Positions 32,348 to 44,957 of a stretch of 64,000 bases of DNA are shown piece after piece. The stretch lies in NCBI GenBank assembly GCA_017165825.1, contig CM029372.1:6065307-6129306 (forward strand), written 5' to 3'. How positions within the stretch are numbered: position 1 is the first letter of the stretch; each line of letters begins with the position of its first letter. The notes below the pieces were generated by a model. The model worked only from the letters and a program-made list of their open reading frames with translations, was not told the DNA's origin and searched no databases. This DNA is from Hepsetus odoe (Eukaryota; Chordata; Actinopteri; Characiformes; Hepsetidae). The translations under genes and the position numbers were made by a program.

Positions 32348-32860
32348 AGGTTCAGAGGAGAGAGCACACACTCTATCTTAACCCCAGAAACCCCTCAACC
32401 TCCCATATCTCTCAGCTCTCAGAAGGAAAAGACAGAGTTGGCAACAGCTGAATGAAGGGAGAGTAAAGAAGAGGAAATATATCTTCTCCTTGTCTAGAAG
32501 AATAGTCTATTTGTAGGTTTCTTTTTAGAGATCCTGTTAATGTCTTTGAACAGTGAATCCAAATGTACTAAATGCAGTTCTCTTCTGATTAGCTTGCTTA
32601 GGGCATGTCCAGGTAAACACTTAACTGAACTGCCCTTTAACATTTGAACAGAAGTGGCTTGTGACGTAGTTAGTCGCAGCATTTCTTTAAAAAAGTCAAC
32701 GACGTGTAATTAAAACATCCGTGTTTAGTTCCGTAGAAAGTATTTTCAAAATATAGACACTCTGTATATTATATATGGACACAATTTACTGAAGTTAGCG
32801 ATATTACTGCTTCCTGTACCTCAACTTCATTAGAAATAAAGATGGATTAGTAATCCACGA
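32348..32860 (+). other. ptn: ptn 3' UTR (approximate)
   Basis: Sequence after the stop runs to a canonical AATAAA at 32835-32840. The 3' boundary is inferred from this signal; later signals could also be used. Confidence 0.55.
32835..32840 (+). promoter_or_regulatory. ptn: Candidate ptn polyadenylation signal
   Basis: Canonical AATAAA about 490 bp after the ptn stop codon. Confidence 0.5.
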
Positions 32861-33610
32861 CTCATTCTGTTATGTTTCTTCTGCTTTCTTCTGCTGCATT
32901 AAGTTTTAAAGGCAAGGGTGATCATATTCAGGTTAAAGTATAGTGGTGGATGCTTTGTAGGAGCATGTAGTAATGACAGAATGGACCAGTGACAGGTTGA
33001 ATACGGAAGTAAACAACAGGGTTTGCTGGTCATCACAAGATTTTCCCATCCAGGGATTCCATCTGAGGCCAGCTGCCTTGCTGCTGTTCACTTGTCTTAG
33101 AGCTCTCCTCACAGTGAGGAGTCCACTTCAGTTGATGTGCCTTGGTCCTCTATGTTCCTGTGATCATCTTGTGACACAACAGGTTGACTTCATCAGAGCT
33201 TACCTGGAACATGTCTCAGACTGTTTTAAAACATTCACTTATTCACTGCTCCTTACTAAATACAAGGGAGCTATTTGTTGGAAACTAAAAAGGGAGCTTA
33301 TTGGTAAATTGAATCCTTGGGTTATCTTCTATGCAGCTTTAATTACATCACTGCTGTTGTATAATTAAATATTCCAGATCAATGATGGCTGACACACCTG
33401 TGTGATAATTACCCTTTTAAATGAGCTGAGAAACTGTTAAAACATACTTTAGCACAATTATGGAAAGTTAAACAGAAAGTCTCAGCTCCTTTTGTCCATC
33501 TGCCATGTTTTAGTTCAGTGCAAAGTCTAGAGGTTTCAGTGGACTAAAGTAGGAAGTACCTTATTTTTTATATAACACTATTTAGAGTATGACACTTCTC
33601 ACTACATGTT
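32861..33610. other. Intergenic sequence
   Basis: Nothing recognised. Confidence 0.4.
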
Positions 33611-33616
33611 TGGACA

Positions 33617-34604
33617 GCACAATTGTGCACAATTATTAGGCAAGTGAGTATTTTTGAACATATCATTTAGATGCATATATTCCAACTCCCAGCTGTATAA
33701 ATGGGGTGGCGGTGGTCTAGTGGTAGGGTACTTGCCTATGGACCTCTGGATCAAGAGGTCCCAGGGTCGAATCCCACCTCTAGCACTACCACCATTGGGT
33801 CCCTGAGCAAGACCCTTAACCCTGAGTTGCTCCAGGGGGACTGTCCCTGTAATTAGGACATGGAAGTCGCTCTGGATAAGAGCGTCTGCTAAATGCTGCA
33901 AATGTAAATGTAAATGTATAAACTCGAATGCTGATTGGATTTAAGCAGATCAGGTGGTGTGTGTTTGTGTAATGAGGGAGGGTGTGGCCTAAAGAGATCA
34001 ACACCCGATATCAAGGTGTGCAGAATTATTAGGCAGCTTCTTTATCCCCTCAGGCAATTTGGGCCAAAAAAGAAATACAGTCTTTAAAAAATTTAAAATG
34101 TCTTTCAGAAGGTTGCAGTACTCTTGAAATTGCCAAGATATTTGGGCGTGATCACAGAACCATTCAACCGTTTGTTGCTCTCCACTGCATGTCCAGTAAA
34201 GGCCTTAAAGTTGAAAGAATAATGACATGGTCCCCTTCCTCACCTGTGCTTGAGAAGTTGTGGACCTTCTTAAACGGGAGCTTTACGGGGAAAGAAAACC
34301 GTCCACCTCTCTGAACGGTGTCTGGGAGGCTGTGGTTGCTGCTGATCGTCAACAGATCAAGAAACTGACCGACTTCATGAATGGAAGGATTATGACTGTT
34401 ACTGAAAAGAAGGGTGGCTGTGTTGGTCACTGATTTTCTTTTTAAATGTAATAAATGTGTATTTGTTCATTTTGAGTTGTTTGTTTATTATTCTCCCTTT
34501 AACAGAAGAAAATAAACAAGTGAGATGGGAAAATTTTCATTTTTCATTTAGTTGAGCAATAATTCTGCACTAATAGTTGCCTAATAATTGTTGCCTAATA
34601 ATAT
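33617..34604 (+). mobile_element. Defective Tc1/mariner transposon
   Basis: Both ends carry the inverted word CAATTATTAGGCAA, and an internal CAGAATTATTAGGCAG follows at about 34020. Sequence at 34100-34160 reads as a Tc1-like helix-turn-helix segment (EIAKIFGRDHRTI-type) with frame errors. The middle of the transposase, including the catalytic core, is missing. The left third is interrupted by a SINE. Exact ends are uncertain because the terminal word is doubled on the right. Confidence 0.65.
33702..33914 (+). mobile_element. HpaI-like tRNA SINE, full length
   Basis: GGTGGTCTAGTGGTAGGGTA (A-box region), GGGTCGAATCCCACC (B box), CTGAGCAAGACCCTTAACCC, and the tail GTCGCTCTGGATAAGAGCGT then CTGCTAAATG and (AAATGT)n. 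The tail word is shared by several fish SINEs and their partner LINEs. TGTATAAA at 33694-33701 and 33915-33922 is an 8-bp target duplication. Confidence 0.85.
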
Positions 34605-34609
34605 GTCTT

Positions 34610-35200
34610 CCCCTGAGAATGTTCACACTCACATTTCCTTTATAAAATATTCAGGTTTAAGGGTTAATAACAGTTTGGATTGACTGATAGCACCGTATTT
34701 GTTCTAGATTAAAATTCATCCTCAAAATACTCACCTACCTAATAGTGAGTCCCTGTGTACAGGGGTTCCTGCTGTTTATTACTTTTGAGATTGAGGAAGA
34801 TGGCGGTGGTGTTATTCTTACCAAAAGCAAGGTTAGAGGTGAGTTTGTAATTATTCTTTAGTGGGGTATAATGGTGATCCAAAGTGTTTTCCCTCCTGCA
34901 TGGACATGCAGCTTGTTGGAAAAACTGAGTCAGGTAGAAAGGTCAACAGGGGATAGCTAGTTGTTTGAGATTGGGGTGATGCTGTGTGATGCTGGTTCAA
35001 GCTTAGCTGAAAAAAAAATAAAATTGAACTTGAACTTATACACACATCATTGTCGCTGTTGGGTTGAGATCCTCCCAGTAGCATCTCTGGGTTTGGAAAC
35101 TGACCACTGAGCAATGTGTAGAGGATAGCCATCAACAAGGAACTATAATATCTAACTGGGATCATGGCCAGTGAGAGCATAAAATCATGTTGTTTTATAT
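34610..35200. other. Intergenic sequence
   Basis: Nothing recognised. Confidence 0.4.
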
Positions 35201-35205
35201 AGTTT

Positions 35206-35206
<1 letters not shown>

Positions 35207-35245
<39 letters not shown>

Positions 35246-35247
35246 AA
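35207..35247. repeat. (GAAA)n microsatellite
   Basis: About ten tandem GAAA units. Confidence 0.95.
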
Positions 35248-35249
35248 AA

Positions 35250-38200
35250 GAAAAATCAAAATAGTTAGACTCAGTCTTATATCTTTATTTGATAGAATTG
35301 TTCTTCAAATAGAATATATATTGTGAATGTATTTCATATTATGGTTTCATTAGTGATTTGTGAACTCTTCTCCTCCAATCATTTCTGCCAAGAAATTGTT
35401 ATATTTAAAAGTGTACAAACAGGTGGTCGGGTAGGAAAGTCAGGGGAAAGGAGGGAGCAAGAAGGGAAGGCAGAGTTGGGAAAGGCAACATTCAGATGAG
35501 TAATAAACATATGTATTTACACACCAATGGTGCCAAATCACATAGAACGTTCATGTTATATACAAGGAAAACTCTCAGTGGTTAACAAATGGCTTTTCTA
35601 CTAGATGTAAAGTCACAATCCACAGTGAAGGGAAAGCACAATGAGGATCTACACTTTTCAGCAAAAGAAGATAAAGACTTTAATATTTACATCAGACCCA
35701 GAAAATGAATTTCCAGGTCTGTTTCTGTCTGCTCTGACTTCCCTAGTCAAAGCTCATTCTGCAAAGTCCCTCAGTTACATGGTCAAGAGCAAGAAATTGT
35801 GTTTTTTTCTTTCTTTATTATTTTTGGTTCATGCCAGACCCCTCCTGGGTCAAGAGGAGTTTGTGTGCCTGTTCTCACCTTGAAGTCATGCTTCTCTGAG
35901 TGACTCTGTAGGAATACTCCAGAGAAACGCCTTATTGGTACCAGCACTGGCAAATGAGCATATTTTTAAGTGAGCGTCTGCACTCGGCCAGGCACCAGAC
36001 AGGAATACGCCCAGTGACATACTCCTTCAAAAAAAAAAAAAAAAAAAAAAGAAAAGAAAAGAACCGGTTTCTGGTCTCTGTTTTTGTAAGCATGCCCAGA
36101 CAAGTTATATTATAGCGATCTGTGCTACTGAGCTTCAGTACATAAAAATTAAAAACAAAACTTTCTTCAATTTCATCTTTCATCCTTCATCTCTCTCCCT
36201 CTCTCTCCCTCTTGTTCTCTCTCTTTCTCTTTGTCTCAGTAATTGAAAGCTCAGCTTGTCTGCAGTGGACTCTTGATTTAACATCCAATTATCCCTTGTT
36301 TCACTGACAGATGCTTCGGCTCCCAAATCAATACTCCAGAGTCATCTCCTCAGTCCAACTCTAAACTCATTCTCTATGTACAAGACATCTATACAGTGTT
36401 TAGTGGACATTTGTAAAATATTTTGAATACAAACAGTACATTTGCTTTTGTTACTTCATGTGTTTGAGGACACTAATTAGAATGGCAGGTCCAGAAGTGT
36501 AACCAGAACATCTGGGGACAACCATGGGACATTTTAGGCTTAATGTGAATGGAAAAAGAAATAAAAATCTGTGTTTCCCAGTGCTGCTAATGGGGTCCCA
36601 ATGTAACCCATTTTAGCTCAGTTAGGGGTTGTAACTAAGCTGTTTAGGTAGATCTGGTGGGAATGTCACAAAACAATCGTTCTTGGTGAAGCCAGATGAC
36701 TTGACGCCAAAGTGAGTTTGTCCAATTGGACTGAAGGACATTCATACTAGATGGTACTCAGATTTCTGGCAAAGTGGGAAAACCTTTGTGAAAATTTCCT
36801 TGGTTGTGCTGGGAGCAGGGAAAACACAACTGTGCTGGCCAGGAGGCTTCTGGGACCAGTGTTGGGGAGAATAAAGCAAAGGCTCATGAAGTTGCGGTTG
36901 ATGTTCCACTTGTCAATACTGTCTGATCACACATGGTTGAAAAAAAAACCTCTTAGTAGGAAAACAGTTCCATTAGCTAATGACAGGCTTTCACTGTTTT
37001 GCTGGTTTTATCGATTACACCTGATGTTAATGGAGCACGAAGCACTATTTTGGTGGCGTGTTTCAGAGGGATTGCAATCCTGAGGCTAACATTACAAGTT
37101 GTCCCCAGATGTGTATTTTCGCTACTAAACCCCATCCATGCCCCCTAAAGCATTATCCTGTTTTTTGTGTGTTGACAGGTGGGATCAACCCTGGCAGTTA
37201 AGACTGTGTCTTTGGCAGCCATTATTATCTCTCTGGAATTGCACGTGAATGTGATATGCTTTCTCTGTTCTGCTCAATAGCAAAGCATTTCACATCGTAA
37301 AACACTCATTGATCACATGCCAAGGTTGTTTTAGGGTTTGGATTTTTCACACACATGGGAATAGTCCCAATGTCAAACTTCATCACCCATTCACACGGCA
37401 AGCGACCAACACATAAAGACACATGTCATCTTGCTGATTTACATACATGCTGAGTCAAACAAACCACACTTCTCCTTTTTGAAATTTAAGGCAGGCTCAG
37501 ATCTCCAGAGATGACTAGTCCACACAACTCTCACGCCTGCTTTCACTCCTTCTTTTAACTCCTTCACTTTCAGTACAATGTTCAGAATGTTGCACAGAGA
37601 TGGCAGTATTTTGACAGACCCATCAACAGCGCTCATTACACTACGCCACTACTGTATCTCCGCCGGATGGACAGTTGACACCCTGTGCAATGGAAATGTT
37701 CAGTTTAAAGGATCCTGTGCTTTTCCGTCCATTCTAAAGCTTACACACGCGCACTCATACATGCCCACCAATCACTTCCTTGTAGCAAAGTAGCCCACAA
37801 CAAAATAATAAAGCAAAAGCAAATAAACCAGTTCAAATATATTCACAATAATAATAAAATAACACAACACCTAAATGGTTCATCGTTGAATTCTGCAAGG
37901 CACATGTCATTCAATAACTAGTACTATGTGGACCTTTCTGGAGGGTGGAGGCTCAGTATGTTATTAATAAGCCTCATGACTTCAGCCTCACTCTGCTGCT
38001 GGAGCTGCTGGTGCCACCCTGCCCACACACAAAATAATAGCTAATTTTCTTAAAAAAAAAGGAAAAAAAAAAGAAAAAATCTTGTATTTAAGCAGCATTT
38101 ATAGGATAAAACTGTATGGAACAGTTCATTTTTTAATGAAATGTTACACAATAATATCCGATAATATATGAGGGGTTCCATTTCAAAGTGCTGCTTATAC

Positions 38201-38855
38201 ATTTGTTCCAATTTGAGCTTTTGAAAAGAATAACAGCTGCTGTATTATGCACATTTTAACTCTCTAAAAATACGCCATTAATTATGCATATGTGATGTTT
38301 CTCTCAGTTGGAAATGGACTTCAGCATACATTTAAATTCGTAAAGATGGTGTACAATGTCTTTTGCAATGAAACCCTCCACATATTTAAAATCAGAGGTG
38401 GCATAACATTTTGGAGCGATTTCATAGAACAACCACTTACAGTCACTTAAGAATCTTCCAATAAATAGTTTTTTAAAGGTAAAGTGTTTTTCAGAATAAT
38501 CTTAACCTACCAAATCTGTACAGTCATTTCAAATGAAAGATTTTCTATGTCTATTTAAAGAATTAAAAAAAAAAACACTCAAAACTTGAAGCACACCGCC
38601 CACTGGCTTCTGTTGTGTGTTTTGAGACAATGGTTTTTCTGTCCTCAAACTGAGTACAGCGAAAAGTGTCCCAACTGTTGCAGTTATACTTAAAAACACT
38701 GAAGAGCTTTCCAGTGAAATGGTCTCGAGAGTGGTTCTTCTGTGATATTGCTGCAAAGACATTTTTGGCACCCTTATTTTTAAGGAAAAAAAGTTTGGAC
38801 ACCCCTGCTCATAGAAGGATTGCTTCTTTGTACTATTTTCTATATTATAGAATAT
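35250..38855. other. Intergenic sequence between ptn and chrm2
   Basis: No gene recognised. Contains a poly-A run at 36030-36050 and a 14-bp inverted pair CATCTGGGGACAAC at 36509 and 37098-37111. Confidence 0.4.
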
Positions 38856-38862
38856 ATAATCC

Positions 38863-38992
38863 TCCCTGTGATGGGCTGGCGACCTGTCCAGGGTGTGTCC
38901 CCGTCCCTCGCCCTGTGTGAGCTGGGATGGACTCCAGCACCCCCCTGCGTCCCCGCTTGGGACAAGCGGCAGAAAATGACTGACTGACTGAC
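38863..38992 (+). mobile_element. SINE 3' tail (type 3)
   Basis: GATGGGCTGGCGACCTGTCC, GATGGACTCCAGCACCCCCC and GGGACAAGCGGCAGAAAATG followed by (GACT)n. The tRNA head is missing, as in a 5'-truncated insertion. Confidence 0.7.
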
Positions 38993-40895
38993 TCTCCTAC
39001 TCATCCAAACGTCAAAATATTTTCCGTTCTTTTAGAAATTATGGCACCCCTACTTTTAGATGTAATCAAATACATTTGAATTATTAATAACCTATTTTTC
39101 TTTTGGTACAGTTCATAGAATTCAGAGAAAATCTAGGAATTTCCACACAATATAAAGGTCAGCCGTAAAAAAATAGTTCTGCACATAACTTCATCCTCTT
39201 GCACCAAGTTTACTATTTTTTTTATCTTAAAAACTGAGATAATTTGCATTTCAGTAATAGCCTGTTTATCTAAATCTCTTTATCATTATGAAATATGTCT
39301 CGAGCTTAAGTATGACCACACTTTTGATAGTTTACTATTACATTTCTGATAGTAACTTATGATATTGTATAGAATACACACATCTAGGGGTCAAAAACAA
39401 ACAATGCATTTGTAGATCTTAAGATCTTAGCCCTTTGATATTTCTATTGTGCTGTTTGACCTGGAGGTGTTAAAAATGAAGGAGTGACAAGCAGTGATGG
39501 GGTGAGTGATGAACCCTCAGTTCCCTCGACCTTAGAGCTTCGCTGTTGCACGCCAATGCCCACACACTCGCACACTCCTTGTGTATCTTTGTACCAGTCA
39601 ACAGGAAGAGCCAGGAAGCTGCCCTGACCTCTGCTGCTTATAAACGGGTCACCTGGACAGGCTGAAGAACACCCTCTTTCTCTTTCCCTCTCAGAGAACA
39701 GAGTGTCTTATCAGACATGAACAGTACGCACACTGGAGCTTAAAGCAAAGCAGCTGCCGAAGCCCTACAGATGACTGCCAGCCGTCACTCAGCTCAACCC
39801 ACCTGGTCAAGCGCATCTTATCACTCACACTCATGTACCATCACACACTCCTCTCTGCTATCATCCGCCACTCTGTGCTCTCCAGTTTATCTCAGTCCAA
39901 AAGGTCGGTGGGAACGCGAGGCATTAATGTTGCTCCATTTAAGGATGCATACGCATGTTGAGAGGCATGCAGGTCATGACGCAGGCTTAGTGAGGGAGCG
40001 CAGAGTGAACCTGAGTGGAAAACTGACCCGCCTGCCATGCTGAACACTCACTATAACACTCCTGCTATCTCTGCACTGGAGATTAGCGACTATCTGCCTG
40101 GTCCTTCACACTGCGTTAGCAACATGACCATTCTCCCCACTTAGAGATGAATCCTTCTCCCAGCATGAGGACTGCTGCACTGCCACCATCAGGAGCAAGA
40201 GGAGGACGAGGTTGAAGGGGTGGGGTGCGACAGGTGACATGCAGACTTAAATCCACTTATCAGCCTGACGGATGAGAAGCTCTGGACCTGGCATGCAGCT
40301 GGGACTGGCCTGTCTGTCTCACACATACACACATTACAGAGACCAGTCCACTGAGGCAAGCCCTCAAACCTCCATCCATCACGCTGTCAGAGCAGTGAAG
40401 CCATCGAAACTGGAATGGTGCCTGTAAGGGACTTTCTTCCATTAGTGATAAGAACACGGATGTGGACCCTAACCATTTAAAAAAGGTGCCACAAATGGGT
40501 TCTTTGAGTAATGCCATAGAAGAACCATTTTTGTAAATGAGTGTGAGCAAACTTTTCACAGTATTATGAATTTAAAGAGTCAGTTCTTTGCCAGTTTCTT
40601 CCACTAACTCTGTCATTATGGTAGTCATTAAATGGATTCTTCACACTCACATGGTCCTCTTTAAAATCAACATTAAGACATTTGGGAAGTTATTTCTTTG
40701 GCATCATGTTAAGAATCTGGCATCTTGATTTGAACTGGTTTGATATTTTATATTATTTTAGACACCTTCTGAAAAAAAAGTGAAAGTGAAAAATGTTATT
40801 CACTGAATATTCAATCATCCAAATATGCTCATTATTTCCAAAACATGTCAAGGAAATTATTGCAGGCAAAAGACTGTATTGTGTTCATGGAATTT
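38993..40895. other. Intergenic sequence
   Basis: No gene or transposon recognised. Confidence 0.4.
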
Positions 40896-40904
40896 CAGTC
40901 TTCT

Positions 40905-41169
40905 TCTTTTTTTTCTTTTGGCTGCTCCCGTTTAGGGGTCACCAGAGGAAATTAACCATCTCCATTTATTTTGGTATTCTGCATCTTCCTGCTTCAAAGC
41001 AACCACCTGCATGTCCTCTGTCACCACGTCCATAAACCTCCTCTTTGGTCTTCCTCTTCATCCTTCCAATATAACCTTCATCTCTCCTCTGCACATGTCC
41101 AAACCAATGCAACCTTGCTTCTCTAACTTTGTCTCCCAGACATATAACCTGAGCTGTCCCTCTAATATA

Positions 41170-41171
<2 letters not shown>
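40905..41171 (-). mobile_element. RTE LINE 3' fragment
   Basis: The 3' end of the family at 7633 and 21915 (GGCTGCTCCCGTTTAGGGGT on the plus strand) with the last reverse transcriptase codons. The copy is cut at a long TA microsatellite. Confidence 0.8.
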
Positions 41172-41222
<51 letters not shown>

Positions 41223-41229
41223 NNNNNNN

Positions 41230-41281
<52 letters not shown>
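41172..41281. repeat. (TA)n microsatellite with assembly gap
   Basis: A TA run interrupted by seven N at 41223-41229. The true length of the repeat is unknown. Confidence 0.95.
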
Positions 41282-41284
<3 letters not shown>

Positions 41285-41286
<2 letters not shown>

Positions 41287-43730
41287 ATAGATAGTTAGAA
41301 TTATAAAGGAGTAAATTTAAGAGATCATTTAAAAATAGGGTGAAACCTTAGTAAGCTAAGGTTCTGGAAACATTGTTTTCATTTTTTTGCTTTGTTAGAA
41401 GCAATATGTGGCTGTCCAGGCACTATTTTAAATCTGAAGACATGTTATGTTTCTGTCCTAGATGTTGAATTTCATAACCACAGCCTTGTATTTTCCATAA
41501 AAACTTATTATTCATAAAATGGCACGCTCTGGAGCAGCTGCATGCTTGCCTAACATCTCCGTGTGCAATGTCAGCTAAAATTATGTCATCTGGACCAGTG
41601 TTCTCTTGAAATATGAAGCCTATAGCGATACCTTAGGGAAGAAGGGCGTCACCATTGCAGATCAGACTTAATTGAGCAACATCACTAGTGACCTTACTAA
41701 TGCCTGCAGTAATGTTCCAACAACTCATAGAAAGTGTTCCCAGAAGTGAAGAGGCTGTTACTGCAGGGGGCATCTACCTACTATTGCATTTAATTTCATA
41801 AGAAATGATGGATAAGAGGCATCTGGATACTCTCAGACCTGCAATGTACTGTCACTCTTAGATCAGGTCTGGGCATCTGTAAGAGACCACAATGACTCTA
41901 CAAAAGAAAAGTTCAACATGATGAGGGGAAAAAAGCTATTTGTGGAACGGTGACAAATTGGGAATGAAACATGGAGAAAGATAATTGTACAGGGTAAAGA
42001 TGGAAAGACAGAACCTGGCAGATAGAGAGGGAAAGTTGTGAGAGAGGAATGCAAAAGGAGGGAGATATATGTATATCAGAATAGGCAACAGGAAAAGGGA
42101 AATGTTAATATAAATAGCAGAAGCCCCTGTAAGCATTCCTTGCTTGCTTAAACAATGTCTCGCTTTACGTGGATTTGTGGCTGAGGAGATTAAAGCATGT
42201 GGGACAGTAAGTGGAGCAGGCAACCACTGAGCCTGCCAAGCGTGTAATGTGTAATCTTCAATCTCACACAGTGTTCAGCATCATCAGCTAATCTGATCCA
42301 TCTTACCGTGAGATTCCGTTATTACCCCAACCCACATTGCTCTGTATCGCACTGCTTACGGCTATTGCTCCTCCTGTTTTAAACACTGCAGCCAAAATCC
42401 TGCACTCTACCCAGCACAACCTTCTTAGAGATTAAAGTTCCTAAATGGTCCTTGGCTTTGGTGTGTGTCTGTAGAAAAAAAAAAACAAACTTTATCTGGT
42501 GGTGAATATAATGTGGGCCACTTTTCAACTTTTAAACGCTCACCTACACCTTATTGACTCAGCTCTGCTTAGCACCACTGCAAAGAAACCCCTCAATATA
42601 TCCACCACAACTGAGTCAAACCGTTCAATCTACCCAACACAACTGAGTCATACTCGAGTGTACCCAACACTTGAATACGGTACTATCAGGTTCAATGCAA
42701 TGGAATATGGTGCTGTCAGGTCCCTTAACCAAAGGAACTAATCCCAGTGTCAGGAAACATGTATACCTCCAAACTAGAATTGAGTAACTTATATAGGCCA
42801 AAATGCCTTTTGTAAATCTGTCCAAAGGAGCCACAGTTTCAGGAGTGAAGCAATAAGAAAGCTGCTCTTGCAGGAGATGTTCCAACGTCTTCCTGTTGAG
42901 GAAATCTATCTGCTGATATTTCATTCAAGAGTTTTTTCCACAGTTTACAGCACCTCCCTAAATGGCACCCAGTATAGAGTGATGCATGCAAACCGCTTCT
43001 GTGTTAATCAATGTAGCCTTTAAGTCAATGTTCAGGGCAAATATTGCTGCAGTTTTTGGAAAGTGAAGAATTTGATTAATTTTGGTGTTTTTGCTGCTTG
43101 CACTAAAGAAGCATATAATAATAATTAGTGAGTTTAGAGGATGGTGGTGCAGTATTAACCCCGTTATATGACCCTTGAACTGGTCTAACCCTTCACCTAA
43201 CATCACTGCAATCTAACTACCTAACTAACTACCTTCACCTAACTACCTAACATCACTGCAATCGTGTCCATCACTCTAAACCCAAACCACTGGAATCAAG
43301 CCTTTTGCTCTACCCAGCACCAGGACCATTTTGCTAACCAACACCACTGGAGTTACCCTTGAGTCTCCTCATTCAAACTTTTTACTCCACATTGCATTAG
43401 TGTGGTTAAATCCTTCACTTCACTCCCAACCAGCCAGCTAACACACTTTACTAATACACATAAACACTTTAAAGAGAATAGAGAGTTTAGAGCATGAAAA
43501 CTAGAATAAATGTATCACAGGTGAGCACTTAAATCAGAGGTTTTAGCATTTGTATCTGAAAGGATGTTTAAGGTATATGACATGCTCAAGGAGAAATGAA
43601 GAATTGATTTTTTACAGAGACTGCATTATGAGCCACAAAAGAATGTGGTGCTTAATGACGAAATGTATGAAATATCTAGCCCTTTTATTTCACAAGGCCA
43701 AGGCCTGTGATTTAGAATAACCCCCATTCC
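41285..43730. other. Intergenic sequence
   Basis: No gene recognised. Several short duplicated phrases around 42600-42720 (CAACTGAGTCA) and 43205-43260 (ACCTAACATCACTGCAATC) suggest small local duplications. Confidence 0.4.
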
Positions 43731-43734
43731 GGGG

Positions 43735-43735
<1 letters not shown>

Positions 43736-43797
<62 letters not shown>

Positions 43798-43818
43798 AGC
43801 ACACACGCACCCACACGT

Positions 43819-43860
<42 letters not shown>
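43736..43860. repeat. (CA)n microsatellite, compound
   Basis: Two long CA blocks (43736-43795 and about 43820-43860) with a diverged middle. Confidence 0.95.
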
Positions 43861-43864
<4 letters not shown>

Positions 43865-43865
<1 letters not shown>

Positions 43866-44740
43866 TGAAATGCCCACACTCACACACTACCATATACCCA
43901 CTTGTTTCATACAATAGCAGTCAAGAATGAAATTCCATTTCTTCTCCTTGGATCAAATACCTCACAGCAAGATACAATGAGTCTGTCCTGTCAGACAGAG
44001 GAAGGATCAGGTGATGCAACTCAAGCCAACATGAGCGCTAATGCTGTTCATACATATGCATCCACACTCACACATTCATACATAGTCCAGCCTTTAGGAT
44101 GCCCTCAAACCCAGCTCTTAGACTCTTGCACATTGTCACATTCGGAGAAAAGCACAGGATACCTTGAGAAAAGTGCTGTAAGTCTGGCAGTATGACTTAG
44201 CCTCCTGCGAGCTTTATGAGGGAAAACTCTGCATTTTGTCTCGTTAGCATAAGCATTCATTTGCATGACTGCATGTTTCAGGAGACCACTCTGAGGTTGC
44301 GTCTATGATGAACGTCTCCATATACACAAGGTTAAGCTTTTTGATCTGTAATAACTGAGAACGAGCTTTCGCCATGACATCCAGTTCATTGTTTTCTAAC
44401 CGTTTTGTGTCCCTGCCACCATTTGACACCACATCATGAAACTGCATGCGATGTGTTACAAAAAGCCCAAGTGTAAAATATCAAAGCCCATTATAATGGC
44501 TCGGTCGTCTCTTCACCCTGCTCCTCCATCATCATTTTAAAAGCTTTTAATTTGCATCTCTGGAGGCCTGAGCACTCAAAGCTCTTACATGTGAATATGG
44601 CAGAGTGGCTCTCCAATAGCTCTCTCAGGTCTGAGCCAATACAGCCTCACACACATACGCACGCACTTACACACACACACATAGAAAAACCCAGCCTATG
44701 GCCAATCATTCAGCAATCATTACCTAAACTAAAACCCACT
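43865..44740. other. Sequence downstream of chrm2
   Basis: No gene recognised; may include distal chrm2 3' UTR on the minus strand. Confidence 0.35.
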
Positions 44741-44850
44741 GTAGATTAACATCAGTGCACTCTCACACATTTTCTTTCTCACCTTGTCCCTGCAAACAGA
44801 CACACACATGCATGCATGCACACGCTTACACACACCTTGCATTCCTAGTG

Positions 44851-44854
<4 letters not shown>

Positions 44855-44918
<64 letters not shown>

Positions 44919-44936
44919 TACACACACACATTAGCA
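44855..44936. repeat. (CA)n microsatellite in chrm2 3' region
   Basis: Long CA run ending about 20 bp after the chrm2 stop codon on that gene's downstream side. On the transcript it would be a GU repeat in the 3' UTR. Confidence 0.9.
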
Positions 44937-44957
44937 TACAAATGCTAATATCAGGGC

